From positions 806,001 through 870,000 of the forward strand of contig NZ_CP063373.1 of NCBI RefSeq assembly GCF_015160855.1: a DNA stretch of 64,000 nucleotides, read 5' to 3'. Below the pieces are notes generated by a model that saw only the letters and a program-made list of their open reading frames with translations, searched no databases and was not told the origin of the DNA. The stretch is from Streptomyces ferrugineus (lineage in GTDB: Bacteria > Actinomycetota > Actinomycetes > Streptomycetales > Streptomycetaceae). A program made the translations under genes and the position numbers. Shown piece by piece: positions 1 through 10,816 of this stretch. Within the stretch, counting starts at the first letter, position 1. Each line of letters begins with the position of its first letter.

Positions 1-1
1 G

Positions 2-3000
2 GTCGTCCGTGACGCCGGGCCGTTCTCCTACTGGCGCCTGGACGAGCAGGACGGCGCCACCGACGCCGCCAGCGACCTGCCGCTGGACCGCGACGCACAC
101 GCCGGCACCTACCGGGACGTCCAGCTCGGCACCGCCGGCGCCCTCGCGGGCAGCGCGGACACGGCGGCCACCTTCAACGGCAGCACCTCCTATGTGCGGC
201 TGCCGGACCAGCTGGTCACCGACACCCCGTATCTGACCGCCGAGCTGTGGTTCCGCACCACCGGCAGCGGTGTGCTCCTCAGCTACCAGAACCACACCCT
301 GGAGGAGGCCACCACCGGCAAGTACACCCCGGCCCTGTACGTGGGCACGGACGGCAAGCTGCGCGGCGAGTTCTGGAACGGCGCCGCCGCACCGATCACC
401 TCCGGCTCCGCCGTCAACGACGGCACCTGGCACCACGCGGCCCTGGCCGCCGCCGGCAACACCCAGACGCTGTACCTGGACGGTGCGAAGGTCGGCAGCC
501 TGACCGGCGACATCACCCAGGACGACCAGCGCTTCGTCTACCTGGGCGCCGGCTACTGGAACAACTGGCCCGCCACCACCGGCACCATCGGCCACTTCAC
601 CGGCGACATCGACGAGGCCGCGGTCTACAGCCGCCCCCTCGGCGCCCGCACCGTCGCCGAGCACCACGCCGCAGCCCGGGTCGCCCAGCAGCTCACCAAG
701 GTGACCCTGCCCAGCGGCCGGGTGCATGCCCAGGTGGCGTACGACACCGTGCACGACCGGGTGTCGTCCTACACCGACGCCGGCGGCGGCACCTACGCCC
801 TGTCGGCGCTGAAGGTCACCGGCACCGAGGCCAAGCCCGCCACCGACGACGCTCCGGCCGTCGCCGGGACCACCACCCTCACCGCCACGGTCACCGACCC
901 CGACCAGCGCAAGTCCAGCTACACCTACGACCCGTTGCAGGGCAACCGGCTGATCGAGCAGACCGACGCGCTCGGCAACACCGCGCACTTCGCGTACGAC
1001 ACCGGCGGCTTCCTGGCGGCCACCACCGGCCCCGACGGCTCGGTCACCCGCCTCGGCCACGACGAGCGCGGCAACAAGATCTCGCAGACCACGTGCCGCG
1101 ACACCGCTGACGAGAACACCTGCCGCACCTCGTACTACAGCTACCACCTGAACACCGCCGACCCGCTCGACCCGCGCAACGACCAACTCACCGCCGTACG
1201 CGACGCCCGTTCGTCGAGCGCGAGCGACGACACGTACCGGACGAGCTACGGCTACAACGCCTACGGCGACCGGACGTCCACCACGACCCCGGCCACCGCG
1301 GACTTCCCCTCCGGCCGCACCGAGTCGTTCACCTTCACCGACGGCACGGAGACCGCGGTCGGCGGCGGCACGGTCCCGGCGGGCCTGCTCGCCACCAGCA
1401 CCGACATGCGCGGCAAGGTGACCACGCGGCAGTACACGGCGGCCGGCGACCTCGCCAAGGTGACCGACCCGGCCGGTGTCGTCACCGAGTACACCTACGA
1501 CGCGCTCGGCCGGGAGACCGGCAACAAGGTGATCTCGGACGCGCACCCCGACGGCGTGGCGTCGGCCACGACGTACGACGGCGAGTCCCGCCCGGTCACG
1601 GTGACCGGTCCGGCCATGGCCAACGCGGTCACGGGCACCGATCACCAGGCGCGCACCACGTACACCTACGACGAGGACGGTCGCGTCCTGACCGAGTCCG
1701 TCGCCGACCTCCTCGGCGGCGACCAAACGCGCACCACCACCCGCACGTACGACACCCACGGCCGCCTCGCCACCCGCACCGACCCCGAGGGCAACCAGGA
1801 GACGTACGCCTACGACGTCTACGGCCACCAGACCAGCCGCACCCTGCCCGGCCAGGGAACCTTCCGGTACGCCTACACGGCCCTGGGCAGACTGGCGACG
1901 GTCACCCTCACCGGCTACACCGGCGACCCGAACAACCCGGCCGCGGCGAAGGACGTGGTGCTGGACTCCTACGCGTACGACCCGGCCGGCCGCCTGGCCG
2001 AGCACACCGACGCGATGGGCCGCACCACCCGCACCACCTACTACGACGACGGGCTGGAGGCGCAGCGGATCCTGGCCGGCTTCCACAACCCGGACGGCAC
2101 CACCCGCGACCTCGTCCTCAGCGACCGCGCCTACGACGCGGCGGGCCACCTGACCCGCGAGACCACCGGCAACGGCAAGGTCACCACCGCCTACGAGATC
2201 GACGCGGCCGGCCGCACCACCGCCGAGGTCCTCGACCCGTCGGGCCTGGCACACCGCACCGCCTTCACGTACGACGCCGACGGCGCGGTGCGCTCCGAGA
2301 CCCGCACCGGCGCGGGCGGCACCCGCGCCGAGAAGGTCACCTACGAGCGGCACGTCACGGGCGCGGTCACCCGGCAGACGGTCGAGAACGGCACCGACGA
2401 CCTCGTCACGACCTACACGGTCGACGACCGGGGCCTGGTGGTCGCGGAGACCTCCCCGCGCGGCAACGCGACGGGCGCCGACCCGGCGGCGTACACCACC
2501 GACCACACCTACGACGCGCTCGGCCGCCTCACCGAGACGCGGCTGCCCCCGGTGACCGCCGAGACCCGGCAGTCGGCGGCGGCCACCGTCCGCCCGACGA
2601 GCACCGTCGGCTACAACGCCTTCGGCGAGGTGACCGACGCCCGCGACCCGAACGGCAACGTCGCGCACACCGCGTACGACCGACTGGGCCGGGTGACGGA
2701 CACGACCCTGCCCGACTACACCCCGCCCGGCGCGACAACCCCGCTGACCAGCACGGTCTCCCGCAGCTACGACGCGGCGGGCAACCTGGCCGGCGAGACC
2801 GACGCCCTCGGCAACGTCACGACGTACACCTACGACCAGCTCGGCAACCTCGCCAAGGTGACGCAGCCGGCCCCGCAGGACGGCGCCGCCGCCCCGGTGT
2901 CCACGTTCACCTACGACCTGCTCGGCGAACAGCTGTCGGCCACCGACCCGACGGGCGCCCGCACCGAGGCGACGTACGACGACCTCGGCCGCCAGATCAC

Positions 3001-6000
3001 GGCCACCGTCATCGAACGCCGCCCGGCACAGGGCGTGTTCACGACGACACTGCGCTACGACGACGCCGGCAACCTGCTGTCCACGAACAGCCCGACCGGC
3101 CTCACCACGTCCGGGACCTACAACGCGGCGGGCGCCCCGCTCACCGCCACGGACACCGCGGGCGGGGTGACGGCGTACCGCTACGGCCCCACGGGCCTGC
3201 CCGAGTCGGTGACGACCCCGCAGGGCCGCACCAGCCGCACGACGTACGACCTGGCGGGCCGGGCGACGGCGACGAGCGACGAGGACAGCGCCGGTACGGT
3301 CCTGCGCGCCGCGGACTCGACGTTCGACGCGGACGGCAACCCGGTCGCGGTCACGGACGCGCTCGGCCACACGGCCACCCAGACGTTCGACGCGCTGGGC
3401 CGTCTGACGAAGCTGGCCGAGCCGGTCGACGCCGACACCTCGATCACCACCACGTACGGCTACGACGCCGCGGGCCACCGCACGCGGCTGACGGACGGAC
3501 GGGGGAACACCACCTGGTACGACTTCACGTCGCACGGCCTGCTGGAGTCGGTGGTGGAGCCCTCCACCACGGCCCACCCGGACCCGGCGGACCGCACCTG
3601 GACCACGGTGTACGACAAGGCCGGCCGGCCGGTGAAGGAGCTCCAGCCGGGCGGCGTGACGGTCGAACGCAGCTTCGACGCGCTGGGCCGTCTGGCGCGG
3701 AACGCGGGCGCGGGCGCCGAGGCGGCCACGACCCCGGACACCTTCGGCTATGACGCGGTGGGCCGGCTGACCTCGGCGAGCGCTCCGGGCGGCACCGACA
3801 CGTTCACCTACGACGACCGCGGCAACCTGCTGTCGGCGGGCGGCCCGTCCGGCACCGCCACCTTCACCTACGACGAGGAGAGCAGGCTCACCGCCCGCAC
3901 GGACGCGGCCGGCCAGGCCACCTTCGGCTACGACACGGCGGGCCGGCTGAGGACGGCGGCGGACCCGCTGACGCGGACCACGCTGACGTACGGCTACGAC
4001 ACGGCCTCGCGCCTGACGTCGATGGCGTACGGCGGCGCGGGCGCGACCCGCACCCTGGGCTACGACGTCCTGGACCGTCCCACGTCGGACGAGGTGAAGT
4101 CCCCCTCCGGGACGACCACGGCGTCGGCGGCCTACACCTACGACAAGGCGTCCCGCCTCGCCGAGAAGACGACGACGGGCACGGCCGGCGCGGGCACCCA
4201 GTCCTACGGATACGACTGGGCGGGCCGCCTGACCAGCTGGACCGGCGTCGACGGCACGGTCACGTCGTACACCTGGGACGAGGCGGGCAACCGCACCGGC
4301 GCGGGCGGTGCGACGGCCGTCTACGACGAACGCAACCGGCTGCTGTCGGCCGGGGGCACCACCTACACGTACTCGGCGCGCGGCACCCGCACCGGCAGCA
4401 CGGACGCGAGCGGCACCCACACCGCGGCCTTCGACGCGCTCGGGAGGATGGTGTCGGCGGACGGCACGACGTACGCGTACGACGCGCTGGGCCGCCTGGT
4501 CCAGCAGGGTGCCGACACGCTCACGTACGCCGACCAGTCGAACAACCCGGTCGCGACGGCCGCGGGCCTGGTCTTCCGGGACCCCGCGGGCGAGGCGCTG
4601 TCCTCGGCGGCCGGCGACGGCACCGACGCGCGCGGGCTGCTGTCGGACGTGGTGCACGACGATGTGACGGGCGCCCTCGATACGGCGACCGGTGCGCTGG
4701 GCGCATCGACGTCCTACTCCCCGTTCGGCGAGATCACGGCTCAGTCGGGCACCGCCGGACCGCTCGGCTACCAGGGCGAGTACACCGACCCGGCCACCGG
4801 CCGGGTGAACATGCACGCCCGCTGGTACGACCCGGCGACGGGCGGCTTCTCCGCGCGGGACTCCTGGACGCTGAACCCGGTGCCGTCGATCAACGCGAAC
4901 CGGTACGGGTACGGCAACGGCGATCCGCTGCGCAACACCGACCCGAGCGGACACGACGTCTGTCTGTTCGGCGGCTGCATCGACACCGACTGGGTCGACA
5001 AGGGCATCCGGGAGGCCGAGAGGTACGCCAACAAGGGGTACAACGCGGCCAAGAAGGGCGCCCGCTGGGTCGTCAGGAACCCCGGCAAGTCGCTGCGCTT
5101 CCTCGGCAAGAGGGCGCTCGGCCCGATCGGCTGGGCGTGGGACGCCTACGACCTGTACAAGCAGCTGAGCAACCAGCAGACCCGCTTCGAGACGCTGCCC
5201 TACGCCACCCCCATCCCCTCGAACCCGAACAACTACAGGACCGGCCCCTACCGTGGCCGCGTCATCACCACGTCCTCCGGTTACGGCGGTGGCGGTGGCG
5301 GCGGTGGTGGCGGCGCCGCCGGCCCGTGCGCGTTCCGCTGCGTCGACGTGGGCCCGCCGCCGCCCCCGCCCCCGCCGCCGTGGGCCGAGCTGATCAAGCA
5401 GGCCCTGACGACCAAGACGGCACGCCCGACCTCGGGCAACCAGGTCGACAAGGAGCACCAGAAGTACGTCGACGACGCCTTCACCCGGGTGCAGAAGGAC
5501 CTGAAGCTCTCGGAAGACGAGCTGCGCGGCTTCTTCAAGATGTTCCCGCGTCCGGCGGAGGGCTCGTCCTACCAGGAGGAGTTCGCCAACTTCGTCAAGA
5601 ACTGGCAGGACCAGGAGGAGAACTGCACCTCGGGGAACCAGAGCTCGATCTACTACCATCCGCTCGACGACCTGGACCGGGCCAGGGGCGCGGTCGGGTG
5701 CCTGCAGAAGGACGCCATCAAGCTGACGGGGCGCGGTGCCGAGCCCGACGACAAGGACACCGACCTGGTCGGCAGTGACACCCGCCGCGACGGCAAGCAC
5801 GATCCGGCCGGATACCAGAAGGGCAAGGGTCTCGCCAGGGGCCACCTGATCGGTCGGCAGCTCGGCGGCAGTGGGACGGAGATGCGCAATCTCGTCCCGC
5901 AGTACACGATCCCGAACTCCGTCATCCAGAAGGGCTTCGAGGACCGCATCGCCAAACGCATCGCCGGCGGCGAACGGGTCTACTACCTCGCTGTTCCGCT

Positions 6001-6106
6001 GTACGACGGCGATTCCGTGATCCCGTACGAGACCCGGCTGTACGCGATCGGCAATCAGGGCACGAACGACTCGCTCGTCGTGAAGAACACGCCGACGGGG
6101 AGGTAG
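2..6106 (+). CDS. Rhs/YD-repeat protein with C-terminal NS_2-type nuclease toxin domain (5' partial)
   Basis: The frame is open from base 2, so the N-terminus, including any signal peptide, lies outside the window; 2034 residues are visible. Order: a LamG/concanavalin-like domain (about residues 1-220), then a long series of YD repeats (motifs such as YTYDALGR, about 240-1590), the Rhs core end DPLRNTDPSG near residue 1640, then a linker with ten consecutive Gly (nt 5285-5314) and nine consecutive Pro (nt 5354-5380), then a variable C-terminus. The last 100 residues contain ARGHLIGRQLGGSG and RNLVPQ (RGH at 1946-1948), the signature of DNA/RNA non-specific endonucleases of the Endonuclea_NS_2 type; His1948 is the expected catalytic base. 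In this family the YD repeats form a shell around a polymorphic toxin used in contact-dependent competition. Secretion route is not visible here. A perfect hairpin follows the stop. Confidence 0.92.
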   Translation, partial: VVRDAGPFSYWRLDEQDGATDAASDLPLDRDAHAGTYRDVQLGTAGALAGSADTAATFNGSTSYVRLPDQLVTDTPYLTAELWFRTTGSGVLLSYQNHTLEEATTGKYTPALYVGTDGKLRGEFWNGAAAPITSGSAVNDGTWHHAALAAAGNTQTLYLDGAKVGSLTGDITQDDQRFVYLGAGYWNNWPATTGTIGHFTGDIDEAAVYSRPLGARTVAEHHAAARVAQQLTKVTLPSGRVHAQVAYDTVHDRVSSYTDAGGGTYALSALKVTGTEAKPATDDAPAVAGTTTLTATVTDPDQRKSSYTYDPLQGNRLIEQTDALGNTAHFAYDTGGFLAATTGPDGSVTRLGHDERGNKISQTTCRDTADENTCRTSYYSYHLNTADPLDPRNDQLTAVRDARSSSASDDTYRTSYGYNAYGDRTSTTTPATADFPSGRTESFTFTDGTETAVGGGTVPAGLLATSTDMRGKVTTRQYTAAGDLAKVTDPAGVVTEYTYDALGRETGNKVISDAHPDGVASATTYDGESRPVTVTGPAMANAVTGTDHQARTTYTYDEDGRVLTESVADLLGGDQTRTTTRTYDTHGRLATRTDPEGNQETYAYDVYGHQTSRTLPGQGTFRYAYTALGRLATVTLTGYTGDPNNPAAAKDVVLDSYAYDPAGRLAEHTDAMGRTTRTTYYDDGLEAQRILAGFHNPDGTTRDLVLSDRAYDAAGHLTRETTGNGKVTTAYEIDAAGRTTAEVLDPSGLAHRTAFTYDADGAVRSETRTGAGGTRAEKVTYERHVTGAVTRQTVENGTDDLVTTYTVDDRGLVVAETSPRGNATGADPAAYTTDHTYDALGRLTETRLPPVTAETRQSAAATVRPTSTVGYNAFGEVTDARDPNGNVAHTAYDRLGRVTDTTLPDYTPPGATTPLTSTVSRSYDAAGNLAGETDALGNVTTYTYDQLGNLAKVTQPAPQDGAAAPVSTFTYDLLGEQLSATDPTGARTEATYDDLGRQITATVIERRPAQGVFTTTLRYDDAGNLLSTNSPTGLTTSGTYNAAGAPLTATDTAGGVTAYRYGPTGLPESVTTPQGRTSRTTYDLAGRATATSDEDSAGTVLRAADSTFDADGNPVAVTDALGHTATQTFDALGRLTKLAEPVDADTSITTTYGYDAAGHRTRLTDGRGNTTWYDFTSHGLLESVVEPSTTAHPDPADRTWTTVYDKAGRPVKELQPGGVTVERSFDALGRLARNAGAGAEAATTPDTFGYDAVGRLTSASAPGGTDTFTYDDRGNLLSAGGPSGTATFTYDEESRLTARTDAAGQATFGYDTAGRLRTAADPLTRTTLTYGYDTASRLTSMAYGGAGATRTLGYDVLDRPTSDEVKSPSGTTTASAAYTYDKASRLAEKTTTGTAGAGTQSYGYDWAGRLTSWTGVDGTVTSYTWDEAGNRTGAGGATAVYDERNRLLSAGGTTYTYSARGTRTGSTDASGTHTAAFDALGRMVSADGTTYAYDALGRLVQQGADTLTYADQSNNPVATAAGLVFRDPAGEALSSAAGDGTDARGLLSDVVHDDVTGALDTATGALGASTSYSPFGEITAQSGTAGPLGYQGEYTDPATGRVNMHARWYDPATGGFSARDSWTLNPVPSINANRYGYGNGDPLRNTDPSGHDVCLFGGCIDTDWVDKGIREAERYANKGYNAAKKGARWVVRNPGKSLRFLGKRALGPIGWAWDAYDLYKQLSNQQTRFETLPYATPIPSNPNNYRTGPYRGRVITTSSGYGGGGGGGGGGAAGPCAFRCVDVGPPPPPPPPPWAELIKQALTTKTARPTSGNQVDKEHQKYVDDAFTRVQKDLKLSEDELRGFFKMFPRPAEGSSYQEEFANFVKNWQDQEENCTSGNQSSIYYHPLDDLDRARGAVGCLQKDAIKLTGRGAEPDDKDTDLVGSDTRRDGKHDPAGYQKGKGLARGHLIGRQLGGSGTEMRNLVPQYTIPNSVIQKGFEDRIAKRIAGGERVYYLAVPLYDGDSVIPYETRLYAIGNQGTNDSLVVKNTPTGR

Positions 6107-6109
6107 ACG

Positions 6110-6142
6110 GCGGCCGGGGAGGGGCAACCCCTCCCCGGCCGC
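6110..6142. terminator. Bidirectional hairpin terminator between convergent genes
   Basis: Arms 6110-6124 and 6128-6142 are perfect 15-bp complements with a 3-base loop (caa). The hairpin fills the whole space between the stop of the Rhs gene and the stop of the convergent gene, so it can serve both. Confidence 0.85.
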
Positions 6143-6580
6143 TCAACGCACCAGCGGGAACCGGTCCCTGACCGCGGCGAGCAGCCGGCGGTGGCTCGCG
6201 GTCCAGTCGGGCGGGGTCACCACGGGCACCGTGACGAAGACCTGCGAGCCGGTGACGTCGTAGACGCTCACCTCCGTGCATCCGCTCTCGGTCTTCTCCG
6301 TGGGGTCGATCATGATCCGCGGGGAGCGTCCGCTCTCCAGCCAGGTCGCCTTCCGCCCGGCGTCGGCGGAGTCCAGCACCTCGGCCCAGCCGTCGAGGTC
6401 GTACGCGTTGAGATACAGCTCGACGCGACCACTGACGAACCCGGTGTCGACCAGGATCTCGGCCTGGAGGGCGTCGTAGTCGTCGGAACCCGAGAGACTC
6501 AGGCCATCGATGACGCGCACCGAGACGCTCTGCTCCTCGTCCGAAAGGTGAATCAGCTCGACAGGGCTGGAATCGGGCAT
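6143..6580 (-). CDS. Small cytosolic protein, DUF5959-like; possible immunity partner of the Rhs toxin
   Basis: 145 residues, acidic, with no signal peptide or membrane segment. The N-terminal VELIHLSDEEQSVSVRV and the DLDGWAEVLD region recall the Streptomyces DUF5959 family; this is from memory and not certain. ATG start with GAGG about 9 bases upstream. It is the gene directly beyond the toxin C-terminus, the place where immunity genes of polymorphic toxins are normally found, and small acidic proteins are typical of such immunity factors. Against this, it is convergent rather than co-directional with the toxin, which is unusual for a toxin/immunity pair. DUF5959 proteins also occur away from toxins. 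Function is therefore open. Confidence 0.7.
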   Translation of the reverse strand: MPDSSPVELIHLSDEEQSVSVRVIDGLSLSGSDDYDALQAEILVDTGFVSGRVELYLNAYDLDGWAEVLDSADAGRKATWLESGRSPRIMIDPTEKTESGCTEVSVYDVTGSQVFVTVPVVTPPDWTASHRRLLAAVRDRFPLVR

Positions 6581-6639
6581 GGCGTACTACCTCTTTCGAT
6601 GACACGGGCGAGTGAGCGTCCGGAAGTCTACGGACGGCA

Positions 6640-6669
6640 AAGGGCGCCCGGTGTTCGCCGGGCGCCCTT
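6640..6669 (-). terminator. Hairpin terminator downstream of serC
   Basis: 12-bp perfect stem (6640-6651 with 6658-6669), loop TGTTCG, lying 20 bases beyond the serC stop on the minus strand. Arms begin with AA and end with TT. Confidence 0.8.
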
Positions 6670-6689
6670 CACCGTCGTGCACGAGACGA

Positions 6690-7971
<1,282 letters not shown>

Positions 7972-8105
7972 GACGAACCCGTCCTCCTCGCTGTGACCCT
8001 CCATACGGCCACAGGTCTGTGCTGTTACAGGTGACGCTAGGCAACTGGGGGTCGGAAGCGCGCGCTGTGACGGCCGGGCGGGTGATCAGCCGCCCTCAGT
8101 GTCGG

Positions 8106-9455
8106 TCAGCGCGGCGACGGGCCGGGCCAGACGGCCGAGGCGTCGTCGCGGTGCGGGGCGGGGAGGTGGATCGGGCGGACGGGGAGGGGGCGGTGGTGGC
8201 CCTCGGTTGTGGCCGTCCAGGGGGTGGGGCGGCCGGAGTAGCACAGGGTGGTGAGGACGAAGACGCCGTCGGCATAGACCTCGACGTACTCGCCGATGGT
8301 CAGGATGCGCAACGAGGTGGCGGGTTCCGGCAGGAGGGTTTCGCCGAGGCGGCCGCCGTCGGGGCCGGTGACCCAGAGGTTCTTGCCGTCGCAGCCGACC
8401 GTGAGCGCGGGGCGGGCCGTGTCGGAGACATGCGTGCGCAGGGTGATCTCGGTGCGGCCGGAGATGTCGACGTCGCCGACGGCGTGCAGGGGGGCGTCGT
8501 AGGTCGCCTCGCCGAGCCAGGGGTCCAGGCCCGGCCACCATTCCAGGCGGGGTGCCGAATCCTCCGGCACGACAAGGGACTTGGGCTGGGCGAGCATGCC
8601 GCGGCAGCGGTCGCCGGTGTCGGTGAGGCCGACGCGGCGCGGGGTGGTGTGCAGCACGACGCGGGAGCCGTCGGGGGCGGCGATGACGCGGGGGGCGTAG
8701 GAGCCCGTCGGGCCCAGGGGACCGCGGCGGGTCCACGGGCCGCGCAGGCGCGGGGCGGTCCACGCCTCGAAGCCCCGCGTGGCGCCGATGGAGCCGAGCA
8801 GCAGCCAGCCGCCGTCGTCGAGGCGCTCCAGGACCGGGCACTCCAACTCGTCGACGTCGCCGGGGGAGACGAGCGGCGGATGGACGGTCCAGTGCTCCAG
8901 GTCGTCGGAGGTGGCCAGCGCGACGCAGCCGCTCACCTCGACGGGCAACGAGGCATCGCTGGCGCAGACCACCATGACCCAGCCCTCCGACTCGTCGTCG
9001 CGTACGACGAAGGGATCCCGCCAGCCCATGCGCTCACCCGTGCGGTACCAGCGCGCGTCGGCCTCGACGACCGGTTCCGTGCCGTGGCGGCGCCAGCCGG
9101 TGCCGTCGGTGCGGTCGGAGTGGGCGAGGCCGACCGACTGGAGCGGCCAGCCGCCGGGGGTCAGCCCGCGGACGCCCGTGTAGAACATCGCCATGCCGGC
9201 GCCGTGCGGGAAGGCGTGCATCGTCCACACCGCCTGCTGGTCGAAGCGGCCCGGCAGACCGTTGCCGAAGGCCGTGCCCCGTGGCTCCCAGTGGACCAGG
9301 TCGGTGGAGGTGGCCCGGCCGTACGACGTCTCCATGCGCAGGTGGTCGAACTCCGTCGTCCACGGGCCCTGAAGGTGCAGCACGGTGTACGTGCCGTCCG
9401 CGTCGCGCAGGAGGTCGAAGTCGTTCACGCAGAGGCCGGGCGGGGCGTATCGCAT
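8106..9455 (-). CDS. GH32-like glycoside hydrolase (five-bladed propeller, clan GH-J)
   Basis: 449 residues. The start is ATG 9455 with AGGA eight bases upstream; an in-frame ATG further out at 9512 has no such site. Three acidic motifs of clan GH-J are visible: VNDFDLL (about residue 10, the nucleophile region that reads WMNDPNG in classic enzymes), GWRDPF (RDP triad, transition-state stabiliser) and ELECPVL (EC motif, acid/base). The C-terminal 120 residues resemble the beta-sandwich module (FVLTTLCY) of GH32 enzymes. Such enzymes cut beta-fructosides (sucrose, inulin, levan oligosaccharides). There is no signal peptide, so it should act inside the cell on imported sugar. It is divergent from a LacI repressor and sugar importer that would supply the substrate. 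GH43/GH68-type specificity is not excluded. Confidence 0.85.
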   Translation of the reverse strand: MRYAPPGLCVNDFDLLRDADGTYTVLHLQGPWTTEFDHLRMETSYGRATSTDLVHWEPRGTAFGNGLPGRFDQQAVWTMHAFPHGAGMAMFYTGVRGLTPGGWPLQSVGLAHSDRTDGTGWRRHGTEPVVEADARWYRTGERMGWRDPFVVRDDESEGWVMVVCASDASLPVEVSGCVALATSDDLEHWTVHPPLVSPGDVDELECPVLERLDDGGWLLLGSIGATRGFEAWTAPRLRGPWTRRGPLGPTGSYAPRVIAAPDGSRVVLHTTPRRVGLTDTGDRCRGMLAQPKSLVVPEDSAPRLEWWPGLDPWLGEATYDAPLHAVGDVDISGRTEITLRTHVSDTARPALTVGCDGKNLWVTGPDGGRLGETLLPEPATSLRILTIGEYVEVYADGVFVLTTLCYSGRPTPWTATTEGHHRPLPVRPIHLPAPHRDDASAVWPGPSPR

Positions 9456-9575
9456 GGACAGGTCCTGTCTGCTGGGAGCGGCACTCAAGCGTGGTACGCA
9501 AGCGGTACTCAAGCGTGTGCGCTGTGTTCTGGCTGGTGAGCGTTTCCTCTGAGAGTCAGCCGAAGTAAATATGAA

Positions 9576-9589
9576 CGCAAACGCTTGCG
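9576..9589. promoter_or_regulatory. Probable LacI-family operator
   Basis: CGCAAACGCTTGCG, five-base arms around a CG centre, the usual design of LacI-family sites. It lies in the space between the divergent hydrolase and repressor genes and so could repress both directions. A cognate site is inferred, not shown. Confidence 0.7.
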
Positions 9590-9698
9590 CAACCGGGTGG
9601 GCGGGTTTACGGTCTCGTCACTCGCCCTCACGCCGACGTGAAATCCGAACCCTCCACGGGACCCCTCACGCGGCGTGCACCCGATCAAGGAGCGTCCC

Positions 9699-10718
9699 GT
9701 GACGGTCAGCATCACCGATGTCGCCGAGGCCACCGGCGTCTCGGCGTCCACCGTGTCCCGCGCCCTGCGCGGCCGCCCCGGAGTGTCGGAGGAGATGCGG
9801 GCACGGATCGTCGCGGCCGCCGCCGAGCTGGGCTACACCGCCTCGCGCTCGGCCTCCAGCCTGGCCAGCGGGCGCACCTACACCATCGGCGTCGTCGTCC
9901 CGTACGTCGGCCGCTGGTTCTTCGGCACCGTGCTGGACGCCGCCGAGAAGGCCTTCAGCGCCGCCGGCTACGACGTCCTGCTGTACAACCTCGGCTCACC
10001 GGAGGCACGCAAGCGCTTCTTCACCAAGCTGCCGATCCGCAAGCGGGTCGACGCCGTGCTCTCCCTGCTGATCCCGGACCCGGAGGAGGCCGCCGCCCTG
10101 CTCTCCCTCGGCGTCCCGCTGGCGACCACGGTCGGCGGCGCCCGGCCCGGCTTCATGGTGGTCGGCATCGACGACCGCGGCGGGGCGGAGAGCGCCGTAC
10201 GGCATCTGGTGAACCTCGGCCACCGGCGGATCGGCATGATCTCCGGGGCCAGCGAGCCGCTGCACTGGACGACGCCGATCGACCGCCGGCAGGGCTACCT
10301 GGACGTGCTGGCCGACGCCGGCATCGAACACGACCCCGCCCTGGAGGCGGACGGCGGCTACACGGTCGAGGGCGGCGAGCGGGCCATGACCGAGCTGCTG
10401 GCCCTGCGCCATCCGCCGACCGCCGTGTTCGCCCAGTCCGACGAGATGGCGATGGGCGCGCTGCGCGCCCTGCGCCGGCACCGGCTGAGGGTTCCGGAGG
10501 ACGTGTCCGTCGTCGGCTTCGACGATCACGAACTGTCCGAGGTGGTCGGGCTGACCACCGTGGCCCAGCCGGTCGCGGCCCAGGGCCAGGAGGCCGCCCG
10601 GCTGCTGCTGGCGCGGCTCGACGGCCCGGACGCCGGGCCGCGCCGCCCCGTCGAGATGCCCATCCGTTTCATCCTCCGGGAGACGACCGCTCCGCCGAAC
10701 CCCGGCCGACAGCGCTGA
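9699..10718 (+). CDS. LacI-family transcriptional repressor
   Basis: 339 residues from GTG 9699, chosen because AAGGAG sits 6 bases upstream (9687-9692) and the protein then begins MTVSITDVAEATGVSASTVS, the standard LacI start. Helix-turn-helix with hinge helix in residues 1-60, then a periplasmic-binding-type ligand domain (60-330; GVVVPYVGRWFFGT, VVGFDDHELSEVVGLTTVAQP). It should bind a sugar and control the adjacent importer and hydrolase; a matching palindrome lies 110 bases upstream. It is the first gene of the row that continues with the binding protein and two permeases, but a 98-base repeat-containing gap separates them. Confidence 0.93.
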   Translation: MTVSITDVAEATGVSASTVSRALRGRPGVSEEMRARIVAAAAELGYTASRSASSLASGRTYTIGVVVPYVGRWFFGTVLDAAEKAFSAAGYDVLLYNLGSPEARKRFFTKLPIRKRVDAVLSLLIPDPEEAAALLSLGVPLATTVGGARPGFMVVGIDDRGGAESAVRHLVNLGHRRIGMISGASEPLHWTTPIDRRQGYLDVLADAGIEHDPALEADGGYTVEGGERAMTELLALRHPPTAVFAQSDEMAMGALRALRRHRLRVPEDVSVVGFDDHELSEVVGLTTVAQPVAAQGQEAARLLLARLDGPDAGPRRPVEMPIRFILRETTAPPNPGRQR

Positions 10719-10719
10719 T

Positions 10720-10757
10720 CCCGTACCCCGTACCCCGCATCCCGTACCCCGCACCCC
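10720..10757 (+). repeat. Short low-complexity repeat in the LacI-importer gap
   Basis: Several imperfect units of CCGTACCCCG / CCGCATCCCG directly after the repressor stop. A similar C-rich stutter (CCCGTAACCCGTAACCCGC) follows the binding-protein gene at 12152-12170. Likely slippage-prone sequence; no known function. Confidence 0.5.
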
Positions 10758-10816
10758 TTCGCCCCCAGGCCCCCACACACCTCGCACCCACCGCACACCC
10801 GCACGGAGGCACAACC

